Of a stretch of DNA of 20,722 nucleotides, positions 1 through 6,353 are shown in pieces. The stretch spans positions 1-20,722 of the forward strand of contig JAEZWM010000048.1 of assembly GCA_023443025.1 (NCBI GenBank), given 5' to 3'. Source of the DNA: Bacillota bacterium (GTDB lineage Bacteria > Bacillota > Clostridia > Tissierellales > Peptoniphilaceae). The notes beneath the pieces are model-generated. The model saw only the letters and a list, made by a program, of their open reading frames with translations, ran no database searches and was not told the DNA's origin. The number at the start of each line of letters is the position of its first letter. Position 1 is the first letter of the stretch. Position numbers and translations under genes: made by a program.

Positions 1-411
1 ACTAGAAAAAAGGTAGCATTCATATGCGTACACAATTCCTGCAGAAGTCAAATAGCAGAAGCCCTCGGTAAACACTTAGCATCCGATGTATTCGAAAGCT
101 ACTCCGCAGGAACAGAAACAAAACCTGAAATCAATCAAGATGCAGTTCGTTTAATGAAAGAGATTTATGAAATAGATATGGAAGAAACTCAAAGAAGTAA
201 ACTGTTAGACGAACTTCCAAAAGTGGATATCGTAATTACCATGGGATGCAATGTAGTTTGTCCAGCCATGGACTTAGAATTCACCGAGGACTGGGGACTT
301 GAAGACCCGACAGGACAAGATGACCAGAAGTTTGTTGAGGTGATATCTTCGATACATAGTAAGATTTTGGATTTGAAGGATAGGATTGAGCAGGATATGA
401 TTGGAGAGTGA
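1..411 (+). CDS. arsC: Arsenate reductase, thioredoxin-coupled ArsC (LMW-PTPase fold), 5' partial
   Basis: Reduces arsenate to arsenite in the cytoplasm, using a nucleophilic cysteine in a phosphatase-like P-loop and resolving cysteines. The reading frame is open from base 1, so the gene starts just outside the window; 136 residues are visible against about 130-140 for the family, so only a few N-terminal residues are missing. The P-loop CVHNSCRSQ lies near the start (codons from about base 25). A second cysteine pair lies in TMGCNVVCP, followed by the family-typical EDWGLEDPTG near the C-terminus. The first internal ATG (154) is far too late to be the real start because the P-loop lies upstream of it. 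The C-x3-C spacing is tighter than in S. aureus pI258 ArsC. The related LMW protein tyrosine phosphatases are less likely because of the MGC..CP motif. A terminator follows at once. Confidence 0.9.
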   Translation, partial: TRKKVAFICVHNSCRSQIAEALGKHLASDVFESYSAGTETKPEINQDAVRLMKEIYEIDMEETQRSKLLDELPKVDIVITMGCNVVCPAMDLEFTEDWGLEDPTGQDDQKFVEVISSIHSKILDLKDRIEQDMIGE

Positions 412-434
412 TAGTTAATAAATAATTTCGATGG

Positions 435-466
435 AAAGCAGCAAGAGAGGTTTTAGCTGCTTTTTT
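435..466 (+). terminator. Intrinsic terminator after arsC
   Basis: Arms AAAGCAGC (435-442) and GCTGCTTT (456-463) pair perfectly over 8 bp and run into a T6 tract. It lies 24 bases after the arsC stop. Confidence 0.85.
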
Positions 467-708
467 ATTGAGGATTAAGTTAAAAATATAATGAAAGCTA
501 TATGTTTAAAAATCGAACCAGATAATAGGATATCAAATTAAAACTATCATAATAGAATATTGAGGAAAAGTAGTGTTTATGAGATAATGAAGAATATTAG
601 GGTTATTTCATTATCTTTAGCTACTTTATTCTGTAATAATATTTTAATTGTGGGAATTGCTAAGTATATTTTAGTTTGAATCAAAAATGATACTAGAACA
701 TACAGTTA
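467..708. other. AT-rich intergenic stretch, no gene seen
   Basis: Between the arsC terminator and the IS256-like element I see no convincing reading frame, RNA gene or repeat. Stops are frequent in all frames. It may be old decayed sequence. Confidence 0.5.
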
Positions 709-716
709 AAGACGAA
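709..716. repeat. Target-site duplication, left copy (AAGACGAA)
   Basis: AAGACGAA at 709-716 is repeated exactly at 2413-2420, on the outer edges of the IS256-like element. IS256-family elements make 8-9 bp duplications, which fits. Confidence 0.75.
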
Positions 717-832
717 GATTAAGTCTGTATAATGGTGTAAATTGAATAAATAAAAAATGATCCATCCCACCATCTTTTGGTATAATAGTTTCACCACAAA
801 CTTAAAACTAGGAGATACATGAAATTGAGGGG

Positions 833-2116
833 CTTAATATTACACTAGATTCAGAAATAATTAAAGGACTTTTTTCATTTCTAGGAAAAGATGATGCGAT
901 GTCAAAATTACTGGAATAAATACTAAACCAAGTATTAGAAGCACAGGCAACCGAAGCTATTCGAGCAGAACCATACAAAAGAACAGAAGATAGAAACTGC
1001 TATAGAAACGGCACTAGAGTAAGACAAATGAAAACAAGAGTTGGAACGATAGAACTACTAGTCCCTAGAGTGAGAAATGGAGAGTTTTCACCGGAATTAT
1101 TCGATAGATACCAAAGAAACGAACAAGCCTTTGTAATTGCTATGATGGAAATGTTCATCCAGTCACTCAGTTCACCCTTCGGGTCTTCGGCTTCGCCTAC
1201 GCTGTACATTTTTATTGCCAAATCATAGATTTGGATAAAAAGGGCAGGGAGTTTCAATAAGAAAAGTAAAAAAATTACAGAAGAACTATGTGGAACAAGC
1301 TTTTCCAAGTCTACTATTTCTAATCTTTGTAAAAACCTAGATCTCCATAGTAGAAGAATTTAAAAATCGTCCATTGAAAGACGAAAACCCCTTCCTAATA
1401 GTAGATGCAATATATGTAAAATCAAGAGAACATAAAAAGGTACGCTCAAAAGCAGCGATGATAGCCATAGGAGTTAGATTAGATGGATTAAGAGAGATAC
1501 TAGGCTTCATGACAGGAGACAGGCTGGCAGAAATAAGCTGGAAAATGTATTTTGAAAGTCTAAAAGCAAGAGGACTGAAAGGAGTAGATTTAGTAGTAAG
1601 TGATGCTCACAAAGGATTAAAAGCACCGATTCAAAAAGAATTTCAATGAGTATCTTGGCAGAGATGTCAAACACACTTTAGCAGGAACATCTTAGATGTA
1701 TGTCCTAAAAGACTAAAGGAAGACTTAAAAGAAAACCTGAAAGACCTGTATGATGCTAGGGAATCAAAAGTGGCAAGAGAGCTACTAAGGATATCCTTAA
1801 TAAATACTCAGAAGAAGCATCAAAAGACATGGAGATACTGGAAGAAGGGTTTGAAGACATAATACAAGCACTAAATCTACCGACAAAATATCGAAAAAGA
1901 TTAAGAACCTCAAATATCATAGAACGATTAGATTAGGAAGTTAGACGAAGAGAAAGAGTAATTCGAATATTCCCGAATGACGAATCAATGGAAAGACTAA
2001 TCGGAGCGGTCCTAATCGACCCAGATAAGAAATGGAGTACAGGAAGGACATTGTTAGATATGAGAGAATATTACGAATACAAAGAAAAAAACGTCAGGAA
2101 GAAAAACAACAAATAG
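833..2116 (+). pseudogene. IS256-family (Mutator type, DDE) transposase pseudogene
   Basis: Reading across frames recovers an essentially full-length IS256-type transposase of about 400 codons. Family landmarks in order are YKRTEDRNCYRNGTR, VPRVRNGEFSPELFDRYQRNE, ITEELCGTSFSKST, VDAIYVK with the first catalytic Asp, VVSDAHKG with the second, CQTHF, and IIERLD*EVRRRERVIRIFPN carrying the catalytic Glu. Lesions: in-frame TAA at 917-919, TGA at 1647-1649 and TAG at 1934-1936; a +1 shift near 1342-1346; a -1 shift near 1785-1789; an 85-bp insertion at 1163-1247; and a frame break between the first ATG (819) and the homologous frame from about 833. No functional product is possible. The remaining open pieces are fragments, not genes. 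Confidence 0.93.
1163..1247. repeat. 85-bp hairpin-rich insertion inside the transposase
   Basis: Removing 1163-1247 restores the frame exactly: codons ending in CAG (1160-1162) join GGAGTTTCA (from 1248), giving the family sequence MMEMFIQGVSIRK. CAG is present at both junctions. The insert holds two short stems, ACCC-TTC-GGGT (1174-1184) and GGC-TTC-GCC (1189-1197), and a longer one pairing 1209-1224 with 1228-1241 (two-base bulge, ATA loop). Its first half is much more GC-rich than its surroundings. It looks like a small dispersed palindromic (REP/MITE-like) element; I see no second copy in this window. Confidence 0.7.
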
Positions 2117-2181
2117 GAGATAAAAATAGAATATTATAGACAAAGGAAGTGGCGTAAGCTAGCTTTAATTAAGCTCCCCCG

Positions 2182-2312
2182 TCATCCTTGCAATAATGCT
2201 AAAAAAATGGTTAGTAATAATCGACCGAAGGCGAGAAACTCATGACAAAACAATTAAAACCCTTCGCACTATTTAGTGTACCATTTTTTAGATCATCATC
2301 GCAAGGATACCC
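2182..2312. repeat. Long imperfect inverted repeat in the IS tail
   Basis: The left arm begins ATCCTTGC (2184) and continues through CTAAAAAAATGGT. The right arm contains ACCATTTTTTAG and ends in GCAAGGAT. The arms pair imperfectly over about 30 bases around a loop of about 60-70 bases. It lies in the non-coding stretch between the transposase stop (2116) and the IS right end, so it could be a structured tail of the element or a nested small insertion. Confidence 0.55.
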
Positions 2313-2412
2313 TATCGGTGGCTAAGATAACGACCTCAGGCTCAAAATCTATAACAAAACAAAAAAGAAACGAAATATCAAAAGGAAATTACACACAAAT
2401 TTGGACTTGACT

Positions 2413-2420
2413 AAGACGAA
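2413..2420. repeat. Target-site duplication, right copy (AAGACGAA)
   Basis: Exact copy of 709-716, directly outside the right inverted end of the IS256-like element. Confidence 0.75.
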
Positions 2421-2640
2421 AGTATGTTTTGGATATTATAATAAGATCAATAATAAAATATATAATAAATAGTACCATACAATTTAATACACTTGTGCAT
2501 TTCTATGATTAGAAAAATTGAAAAAAATAAATGGATATTAGAAATATATCAAATTAACTATGAGTTTGTCTAAATACTTTTAACTAATCCATTAACAGAT
2601 TCTTTATGAGTTCAATTATTTAAAACAAAGTACGTGTTAA
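2421..2640. other. AT-rich leader before the methyltransferase, no gene seen
   Basis: Very AT-rich, with stops in every frame. A TATAAT-like box lies at 2641-2646 just before the Shine-Dalgarno, but no good -35 is placed for it, so I do not call the promoter. Confidence 0.4.
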
Positions 2641-2663
2641 TATAATTTAGAGGTGATTATTTA

Positions 2664-3641
2664 ATGGTAAAAACATTTTTTGATTTTTGTTCTGGAATAG
2701 GAGGAGGAAGACTTGGTTTAGAAAAATGTGGACTAAGGTGTGTTGGTTCATCCGACACTAGTAGACTTGCCAATACTACATATGACCTTTTATTCCCAGA
2801 TAAAACAGATATTAACTATGGGGATTTAAGAAAGTTTAATCCCAAAATGGCACCTAAATTTGATTTACTGATAGCTGGCTTCCCATGCCAAAGCTTTTCA
2901 GTAATAGGTAAACAAAAAGGAACAAAAGATCCGAGAGGCCAGATAATATATTACTTAATGGATATTTTGGAAAAATCAAAACCACGAGTTTTTATATTAG
3001 AAAACGTAAAAGGACTTATTACTCATGATAAAGGTAGGACATTTAACGAAATTATAAATTTACTTTCCAATATAGGTTATTCAGTTTTTTATAAAGTTCT
3101 TAATAGTATTGATTATGGAGTTCCTCACATGAGACAAAGGGTGTTTATAGTAGGATTTAGTTCTAATCTCAATATTAGAATGAATGATTTTATTTGGCCA
3201 TTACCTAAAGATAGAGTTAATATTGCGGATTTTTTAAAACCAGAAGATAATGAGATGAATATAGATGAGAAAAGATGGTTTTATTATAAATATCTAAATA
3301 ATAAAATAAATATTGGAAAATATAAAATAGAAGATATTTTAAATCAAGATAATCTAATTGTTGATACAAGAATGCCAGATTTAAGGTTATATATTAATAG
3401 GATGCCAACATTAAGAGCTCACAGAGATGGAATATATTATGTAAGAAATAGAAAAATGTATTATTTGACTGGGCTTGAGGCGCTATTATTTCAAGGTTTT
3501 AGCCAAGAATATTTATATAGAGTAAAAAACAAAGTTACTAATAGGCACTTATTAATGCAAGCTGGTAATGCAATGACAGTTAATGTTGTAGAAGAAATAG
3601 GAAAAGCTATAATAAATACTATTTTAAGAAAGGTGAAATAA
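2664..3641 (+). CDS. Type II DNA (cytosine-5-)methyltransferase (R-M pair 1)
   Basis: Transfers a methyl group from S-adenosylmethionine to C5 of a cytosine in a short recognition site, protecting host DNA from the partner nuclease. The 325 residues show the C5-methyltransferase motifs in order: SAM-binding FDFCSGIGGGRLGL near residue 6, catalytic Cys75 in GFPCQSFS, ENVKG at 113-117, and VPHMRQRVFIVG around 153-164 (the usual PQxRxR has His for Gln). The variable target-recognition region lies at about 180-270, and the motif X-like GNAMTVNVV is near the C-terminus. The start is supported by AGAGGTG about 7 bases upstream. The stop abuts the next gene's ATG (TAAATG), so the two are probably co-translated. 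The recognition site cannot be read from the sequence. Confidence 0.93.
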   Translation: MVKTFFDFCSGIGGGRLGLEKCGLRCVGSSDTSRLANTTYDLLFPDKTDINYGDLRKFNPKMAPKFDLLIAGFPCQSFSVIGKQKGTKDPRGQIIYYLMDILEKSKPRVFILENVKGLITHDKGRTFNEIINLLSNIGYSVFYKVLNSIDYGVPHMRQRVFIVGFSSNLNIRMNDFIWPLPKDRVNIADFLKPEDNEMNIDEKRWFYYKYLNNKINIGKYKIEDILNQDNLIVDTRMPDLRLYINRMPTLRAHRDGIYYVRNRKMYYLTGLEALLFQGFSQEYLYRVKNKVTNRHLLMQAGNAMTVNVVEEIGKAIINTILRKVK

Positions 3642-4415
3642 ATGGAAAGATGGCAGAAATTTGAGCTGGAATGTACGGAATATTTAAATGAAACTTATGG
3701 CAAGTATTTTACACATTTAGGATTTAGCGATTCAAGTGTGAGTGATATTAAATATGAAAAGGATGGAAATATCTTTTTTATTGAAGCGAAGATGCCAAAT
3801 GCACAAAGCGGACAATTTGTCTTATTACCGGATTTAAAACATAAAAAGTTTGTATTTTCAAACAGAAACAAAAGTGAAAAAGATGAGAATGTTAAATTAA
3901 TTATTGAATATATTAATAAAAATTTTTTTAGGTATGTAAATGCAGGAACTAAAGGAATAGAAATAAATCTTCCACAAAAAGTTTTTAGTGATTGGATAAT
4001 TAATACCTATAAAAATAAAAGTGTTGAATTTATAATCACTAAAGGAAAAGAATACATTATTTTTCCTATTGAAAAGTATGGTGAATACTTTAAAATTTAT
4101 TGTAAATTTAGAGCAAAAAAAAGCGGATCGAGAAGTGTACCTAAAAGATTACAAAAAGAGGTAGTATTGATGCTAAAGAACATGAATTTTGAATTTAGGG
4201 TCTTAGACAGTTTTTTAATTGAATCGCATATAGATCTTGATAATAAAAGATTTTCAATTGATGATTCAGATTTTCTAATAAGGAGATATGGTGCTGATAA
4301 CATCTATAGAATTAGAAGATTATCTAATACTGTTAATTCTAATGTAATATTTAGCATTGAGCTAGTAAAAGAACAAGATTATAATGACTTAGAAATATTC
4401 AGGGAGAATATTTAA
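3642..4415 (+). CDS. Probable type II restriction endonuclease, PD-(D/E)XK-like (R-M pair 1)
   Basis: Its start codon directly follows the methyltransferase stop, the normal layout for a type II restriction-modification pair, so it most likely cuts unmethylated copies of that enzyme's site. Near the N-terminus Asp35 (in SSVSDIKY), Glu48 and Lys50 (in FFIEAK) form a D-x12-E-A-K pattern, matching the metal-binding core of PD-(D/E)XK nucleases with the usual strand-turn-strand between. A short Q-rich turn (NAQSGQF) follows. The rest (residues 60-257) is rich in Lys and aromatic residues, with no motif I can name. I do not recognise the specific isoschizomer. The Shine-Dalgarno GGTG lies inside the end of the methyltransferase gene. 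Function rests on the motif plus position. Confidence 0.75.
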   Translation: MERWQKFELECTEYLNETYGKYFTHLGFSDSSVSDIKYEKDGNIFFIEAKMPNAQSGQFVLLPDLKHKKFVFSNRNKSEKDENVKLIIEYINKNFFRYVNAGTKGIEINLPQKVFSDWIINTYKNKSVEFIITKGKEYIIFPIEKYGEYFKIYCKFRAKKSGSRSVPKRLQKEVVLMLKNMNFEFRVLDSFLIESHIDLDNKRFSIDDSDFLIRRYGADNIYRIRRLSNTVNSNVIFSIELVKEQDYNDLEIFRENI

Positions 4416-4445
4416 TTATAATGAATAATAAAGAATAAATACAAA

Positions 4446-4482
4446 AGGCTCCCCTAAATTAAACTTTGATTTAGGGGAAGTC
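4446..4482. terminator. Hairpin between convergent genes, probable bidirectional terminator
   Basis: CCCCTAAAT (4451-4459) pairs perfectly with ATTTAGGGG (4469-4477) around a 9-base loop, with partial extension by flanking AGG/CCT. It sits between the plus-strand nuclease (stop at 4415) and the minus-strand ORF (stop at 4495). The T tracts on either side are weak, with TCCTATT then T6 on the plus strand and CCTTTT on the minus strand. Confidence 0.75.
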
Positions 4483-4494
4483 CTATTAAGTTTT

Positions 4495-4794
4495 TTATTT
4501 ATTATTGAGATGTTTTATATATCTACTTAAGCTTAATTTGTAATTTGCTATTTCAGGTTTATTAAATGGCAAAGATGATTTTAATAATAGCTTTCTGTTA
4601 CTTGATGAATTACGATTGAAGGAATTTAATAATAATTTACAGCCATCAATATTATATTGTTCATCAATGTTTGTACTAGGTATAGATTCTATTAGTTCAT
4701 AGTTAATTCTTTTTAATCTACTAACAATGTCTGAAGCAATTTTTTTGCTGGATCCATTAGATAAAAGCCAATTGCTGAATTCCGCTGTATTCAT
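4495..4794 (-). CDS. Unrecognised 99-aa helical protein, integrase SAM-like N-domain flavour; possible truncated R-M partner
   Basis: The gene follows the second methyltransferase on the same strand and overlaps its end by 38 bases, the position where a restriction endonuclease would be expected. The protein opens with MNTAEFSNWLLSNGSSKKIASDIVSRL and closes with LSLSRYIKHLNNK. This helix pattern resembles the core-binding (SAM-like) domain at the N-terminus of tyrosine recombinases, which lies ahead of the catalytic part in many proteins. No nuclease or recombinase catalytic residues are present, and 99 residues is too short for a typical type II nuclease. It may be a free-standing accessory protein or the surviving N-terminal part of a larger one. 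The AGGAG upstream lies about 12 bases from the ATG, so translation may depend on coupling to the methyltransferase. Confidence 0.55.
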   Translation of the reverse strand: MNTAEFSNWLLSNGSSKKIASDIVSRLKRINYELIESIPSTNIDEQYNIDGCKLLLNSFNRNSSSNRKLLLKSSLPFNKPEIANYKLSLSRYIKHLNNK

Positions 4795-5767
4795 TGTTCA
4801 ATGCATCTCCTATTTGCTTAGTTATGAGTTGTAAAACATCTACTACTACAGAATTACCTAGTTGTTTATATGATTGATTTATATTAGGATTTAATAAAAA
4901 AGTGTCTGGAAAACCCATTAGTCTTGCACACTCACGTGGGTGTAATCGTCTTGTTTTGCCATCTATTAAATAACCACCAGTTTTAGAAAAAGCACCACCA
5001 CCATTTGCAGACAGCGTTATTGCTACCCCTTTTGGTGAATATATTCTCTCACCTTGTCCACCTTTACCAATAGTCCCGACTCTTATGCTTTTGGTAGAAT
5101 TCAATGTACAACTTGCTTTATCATTTAACACTAGGTCTTTCCTTTCAATGATATATTCTGTAATCTGATCAGTTGGCAATAAAAAATCCTCTACATATTT
5201 CGTTAACTTAAAAGGGCTAGGAAATACAAAGTCTTCTCTTTGAATATCATTTCTAAAGCATACTATATATATACGCTCTCTTCTTTGTGGAATCCCATAA
5301 TTCATGGAGTTTAATACATCATAATCAAAGCTATATCCTAATTCTTTCATGGTTTGCTCAACTACTCTTAAAGTATTACCACCATCATGAGTTACAAAAT
5401 TTTTGACGTTTTCTAAAAATACAACAACAGGTTTTTTTTCTCTTACTATTCTTGCTACGTCAAAGAATAAAGTTCCTCTGCTGTCCTCGAAGCCTTTTTG
5501 TTTTCCACTTATAGAAAATGCTTGACAAGGAAACCCTGCACATAATATATCATGATTAGGGATTGTTTTCTCATGAACTTTTGTAATATCTCCTTCTGGA
5601 ATTTCCCCAAAATTCATTTTATAAGTTTGTTGTGCGTATTTATCCCATTCATTTGAATAGATGCAATTTGCACCGAAAGATTCTAGAGCTAGTCTAAATC
5701 CACCAATTCCTGCAAATAGATCTATAAAAGTATACCCTTCCAATGTTTTATTTTTTATTTTAATCAT
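4757..5767 (-). CDS. Type II DNA (cytosine-5-)methyltransferase (second system)
   Basis: C5-cytosine DNA methyltransferase of 336 residues from the chosen start. Motifs in order: FIDLFAGIGGFRLAL (residues 14-28), catalytic Cys81 in GFPCQAFS, FLENVKNF near 118-124, YGIPQRRERIYIV (the canonical QRRER form), a target-recognition region with GKGGQGERIYS and LSANGGG, then RRLHPRECARLMGFPDTF and QLGNSVVVDV. The ATG at 5767 is preferred over an upstream in-frame ATG at 5854 because GGAGG lies 8 bases before it and a sigma-A-like promoter lies between the two. It is a different subfamily from the enzyme at 2664 and has no recognisable nuclease next to it; the 99-aa ORF overlaps its 3' end. It could be a solitary methyltransferase or half of a broken restriction-modification system. 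Recognition site not determined. Confidence 0.92.
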   Translation of the reverse strand: MIKIKNKTLEGYTFIDLFAGIGGFRLALESFGANCIYSNEWDKYAQQTYKMNFGEIPEGDITKVHEKTIPNHDILCAGFPCQAFSISGKQKGFEDSRGTLFFDVARIVREKKPVVVFLENVKNFVTHDGGNTLRVVEQTMKELGYSFDYDVLNSMNYGIPQRRERIYIVCFRNDIQREDFVFPSPFKLTKYVEDFLLPTDQITEYIIERKDLVLNDKASCTLNSTKSIRVGTIGKGGQGERIYSPKGVAITLSANGGGAFSKTGGYLIDGKTRRLHPRECARLMGFPDTFLLNPNINQSYKQLGNSVVVDVLQLITKQIGDALNNEYSGIQQLAFI

Positions 5768-5786
5768 GCATGTACCTCCATTCAAG

Positions 5787-5797
5787 GCGCATTGCGC
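5787..5797. promoter_or_regulatory. GCGC-ATT-GCGC inverted repeat, candidate operator
   Basis: GCGC (5787-5790) and GCGC (5794-5797) flank ATT, in a very AT-rich leader just ahead of the methyltransferase ribosome binding site and near its expected transcription start. It could bind the divergent Xre-type regulator or contain a methylation target that lets the enzyme control its own promoter. Binding is inferred from position only. Confidence 0.4.
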
Positions 5798-5804
5798 TAT
5801 AATT

Positions 5805-5833
5805 AGAGTACTATAAAAATGTTTGAATGTCAA
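5805..5833 (-). promoter_or_regulatory. Probable sigma-A promoter of the second methyltransferase
   Basis: On the minus strand a perfect TTGACA (5833-5828) is followed after 17 bases by TACTCT (5810-5805), an imperfect -10. It lies about 40-65 bases upstream of the methyltransferase ATG. Confidence 0.5.
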
Positions 5834-5842
5834 GAAAATAGT

Positions 5843-5872
5843 TTGATAAAGCAAACAATAATATGATATACT
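5843..5872 (+). promoter_or_regulatory. Probable sigma-A promoter of the Xre-type regulator
   Basis: TTGATA (5843-5848), an 18-base spacer and TATACT (5867-5872) give a reasonable sigma-A promoter about 37 bases before the regulator's ATG. It is back to back with the methyltransferase promoter, so one regulator could control both. Confidence 0.55.
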
Positions 5873-5908
5873 AAACTTTACTAATAGTAACAGGCATTGG
5901 AGGATAAT

Positions 5909-6115
5909 ATGGAATTAAGTTATAAAAAACTTTGGAAACTACTTATTGACAAAAATATTAAACACAAGGATATTATCGAGAAAGCAAATGTGAGTAGGAG
6001 CACATTTTATAAATTAAAAAATAATGAGAATGTAACAACAGATGTCTTATTAAGGATATGCAATGTGTTGAATTGTGATATTTCTGAAATAGTAGAATGT
6101 ATAGATGATGATTAA
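5909..6115 (+). CDS. Small Xre/Cro-C1 type HTH regulator (possible controller protein)
   Basis: A 68-residue protein that is almost entirely one Cro/C1-type helix-turn-helix domain. The sequence runs from a first helix (SYKKLWKLLIDKNIKHKDI), through IEKANVSRSTFYKLKNNENV holding the two recognition helices, to VLLRICNVLNCDISEIVECI, the usual end of YozG-like regulators. GGAGG (5899-5903) lies 5 bases before the ATG at 5909; the upstream in-frame TTG at 5897 overlaps that Shine-Dalgarno and is unlikely to be used. It is divergent from the second methyltransferase across 141 bases, which is the layout of controller (C) proteins of type II systems, though such regulators also occur alone. DNA binding is well supported; control of the methyltransferase is inference. 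Confidence 0.85.
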   Translation: MELSYKKLWKLLIDKNIKHKDIIEKANVSRSTFYKLKNNENVTTDVLLRICNVLNCDISEIVECIDDD

Positions 6116-6170
6116 GATGAAAATAAGTTTTAATATAATTGTTAAAAAATCAGGATAAGGGTATTGAATA

Positions 6171-6208
6171 ATTGATAACTAAAATTCTAAAAAATTTTAG
6201 TTATCAAT
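6171..6208. repeat. Perfect 16-bp AT-rich inverted repeat, possible terminator
   Basis: ATTGATAACTAAAATT (6171-6186) and AATTTTAGTTATCAAT (6193-6208) are exact reverse complements around a 6-base loop. It lies 56 bases after the regulator stop. No T tract follows and the stem has only a few GC pairs, so it is either a weak terminator or a protein-binding palindrome. Confidence 0.6.
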
Positions 6209-6353
6209 AATAACACAGTACTGTTACTAAATTGCCTAAATTGGTGGGTGGTATCTATCTGTATTTAATAGGTTAAAAGAAAACCTTAAATTACTTGATT
6301 CCATAAACGGCAACAAAATCTATTAATTAGTAATATATAAAATAAGGAGAAAA

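Larger units (their letters stand above)
717..2412 (+). mobile_element. Decayed IS256-family insertion sequence
   Basis: The element is bounded by an exact 8-bp direct repeat (709-716 and 2413-2420). Its ends are imperfect inverted repeats: the left end contains AAGTC(N9)GGTGTAA from 721, and the right end read on the opposite strand gives AAGTC(N9)GTGTAA. By hand about 18 of 27 positions match. It encloses one transposase pseudogene of IS256/Mutator type. At about 1.7 kb it is longer than the usual 1.3-1.5 kb; an 85-bp insertion in the gene and a long non-coding tail (2117-2412) account for this. Because the transposase is destroyed, the element could move only if an active relative acted in trans. 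Confidence 0.8.

Noticed and set aside
1028..1228. Open frame of 66 codons in the transposase region
   Set aside because: It is a fragment of the IS256 transposase running out into the inserted hairpin element, not an independent gene.
1000..1308. Minus-strand open frame of 102 codons across the IS256-like pseudogene
   Set aside because: It is a shadow of the transposase remnant and the 85-bp insertion, with no ribosome binding site and no recognisable product.
1374..1649. Open frame of 91 codons with a DDE-type block
   Set aside because: Piece of the broken transposase; already covered by the pseudogene.
6240..6335. Short open stretch reading FNRLKENLKLLDSINGNKIY before the HEPN-type gene
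   Set aside because: No start codon or ribosome binding site in frame and too short to judge; at most a remnant.
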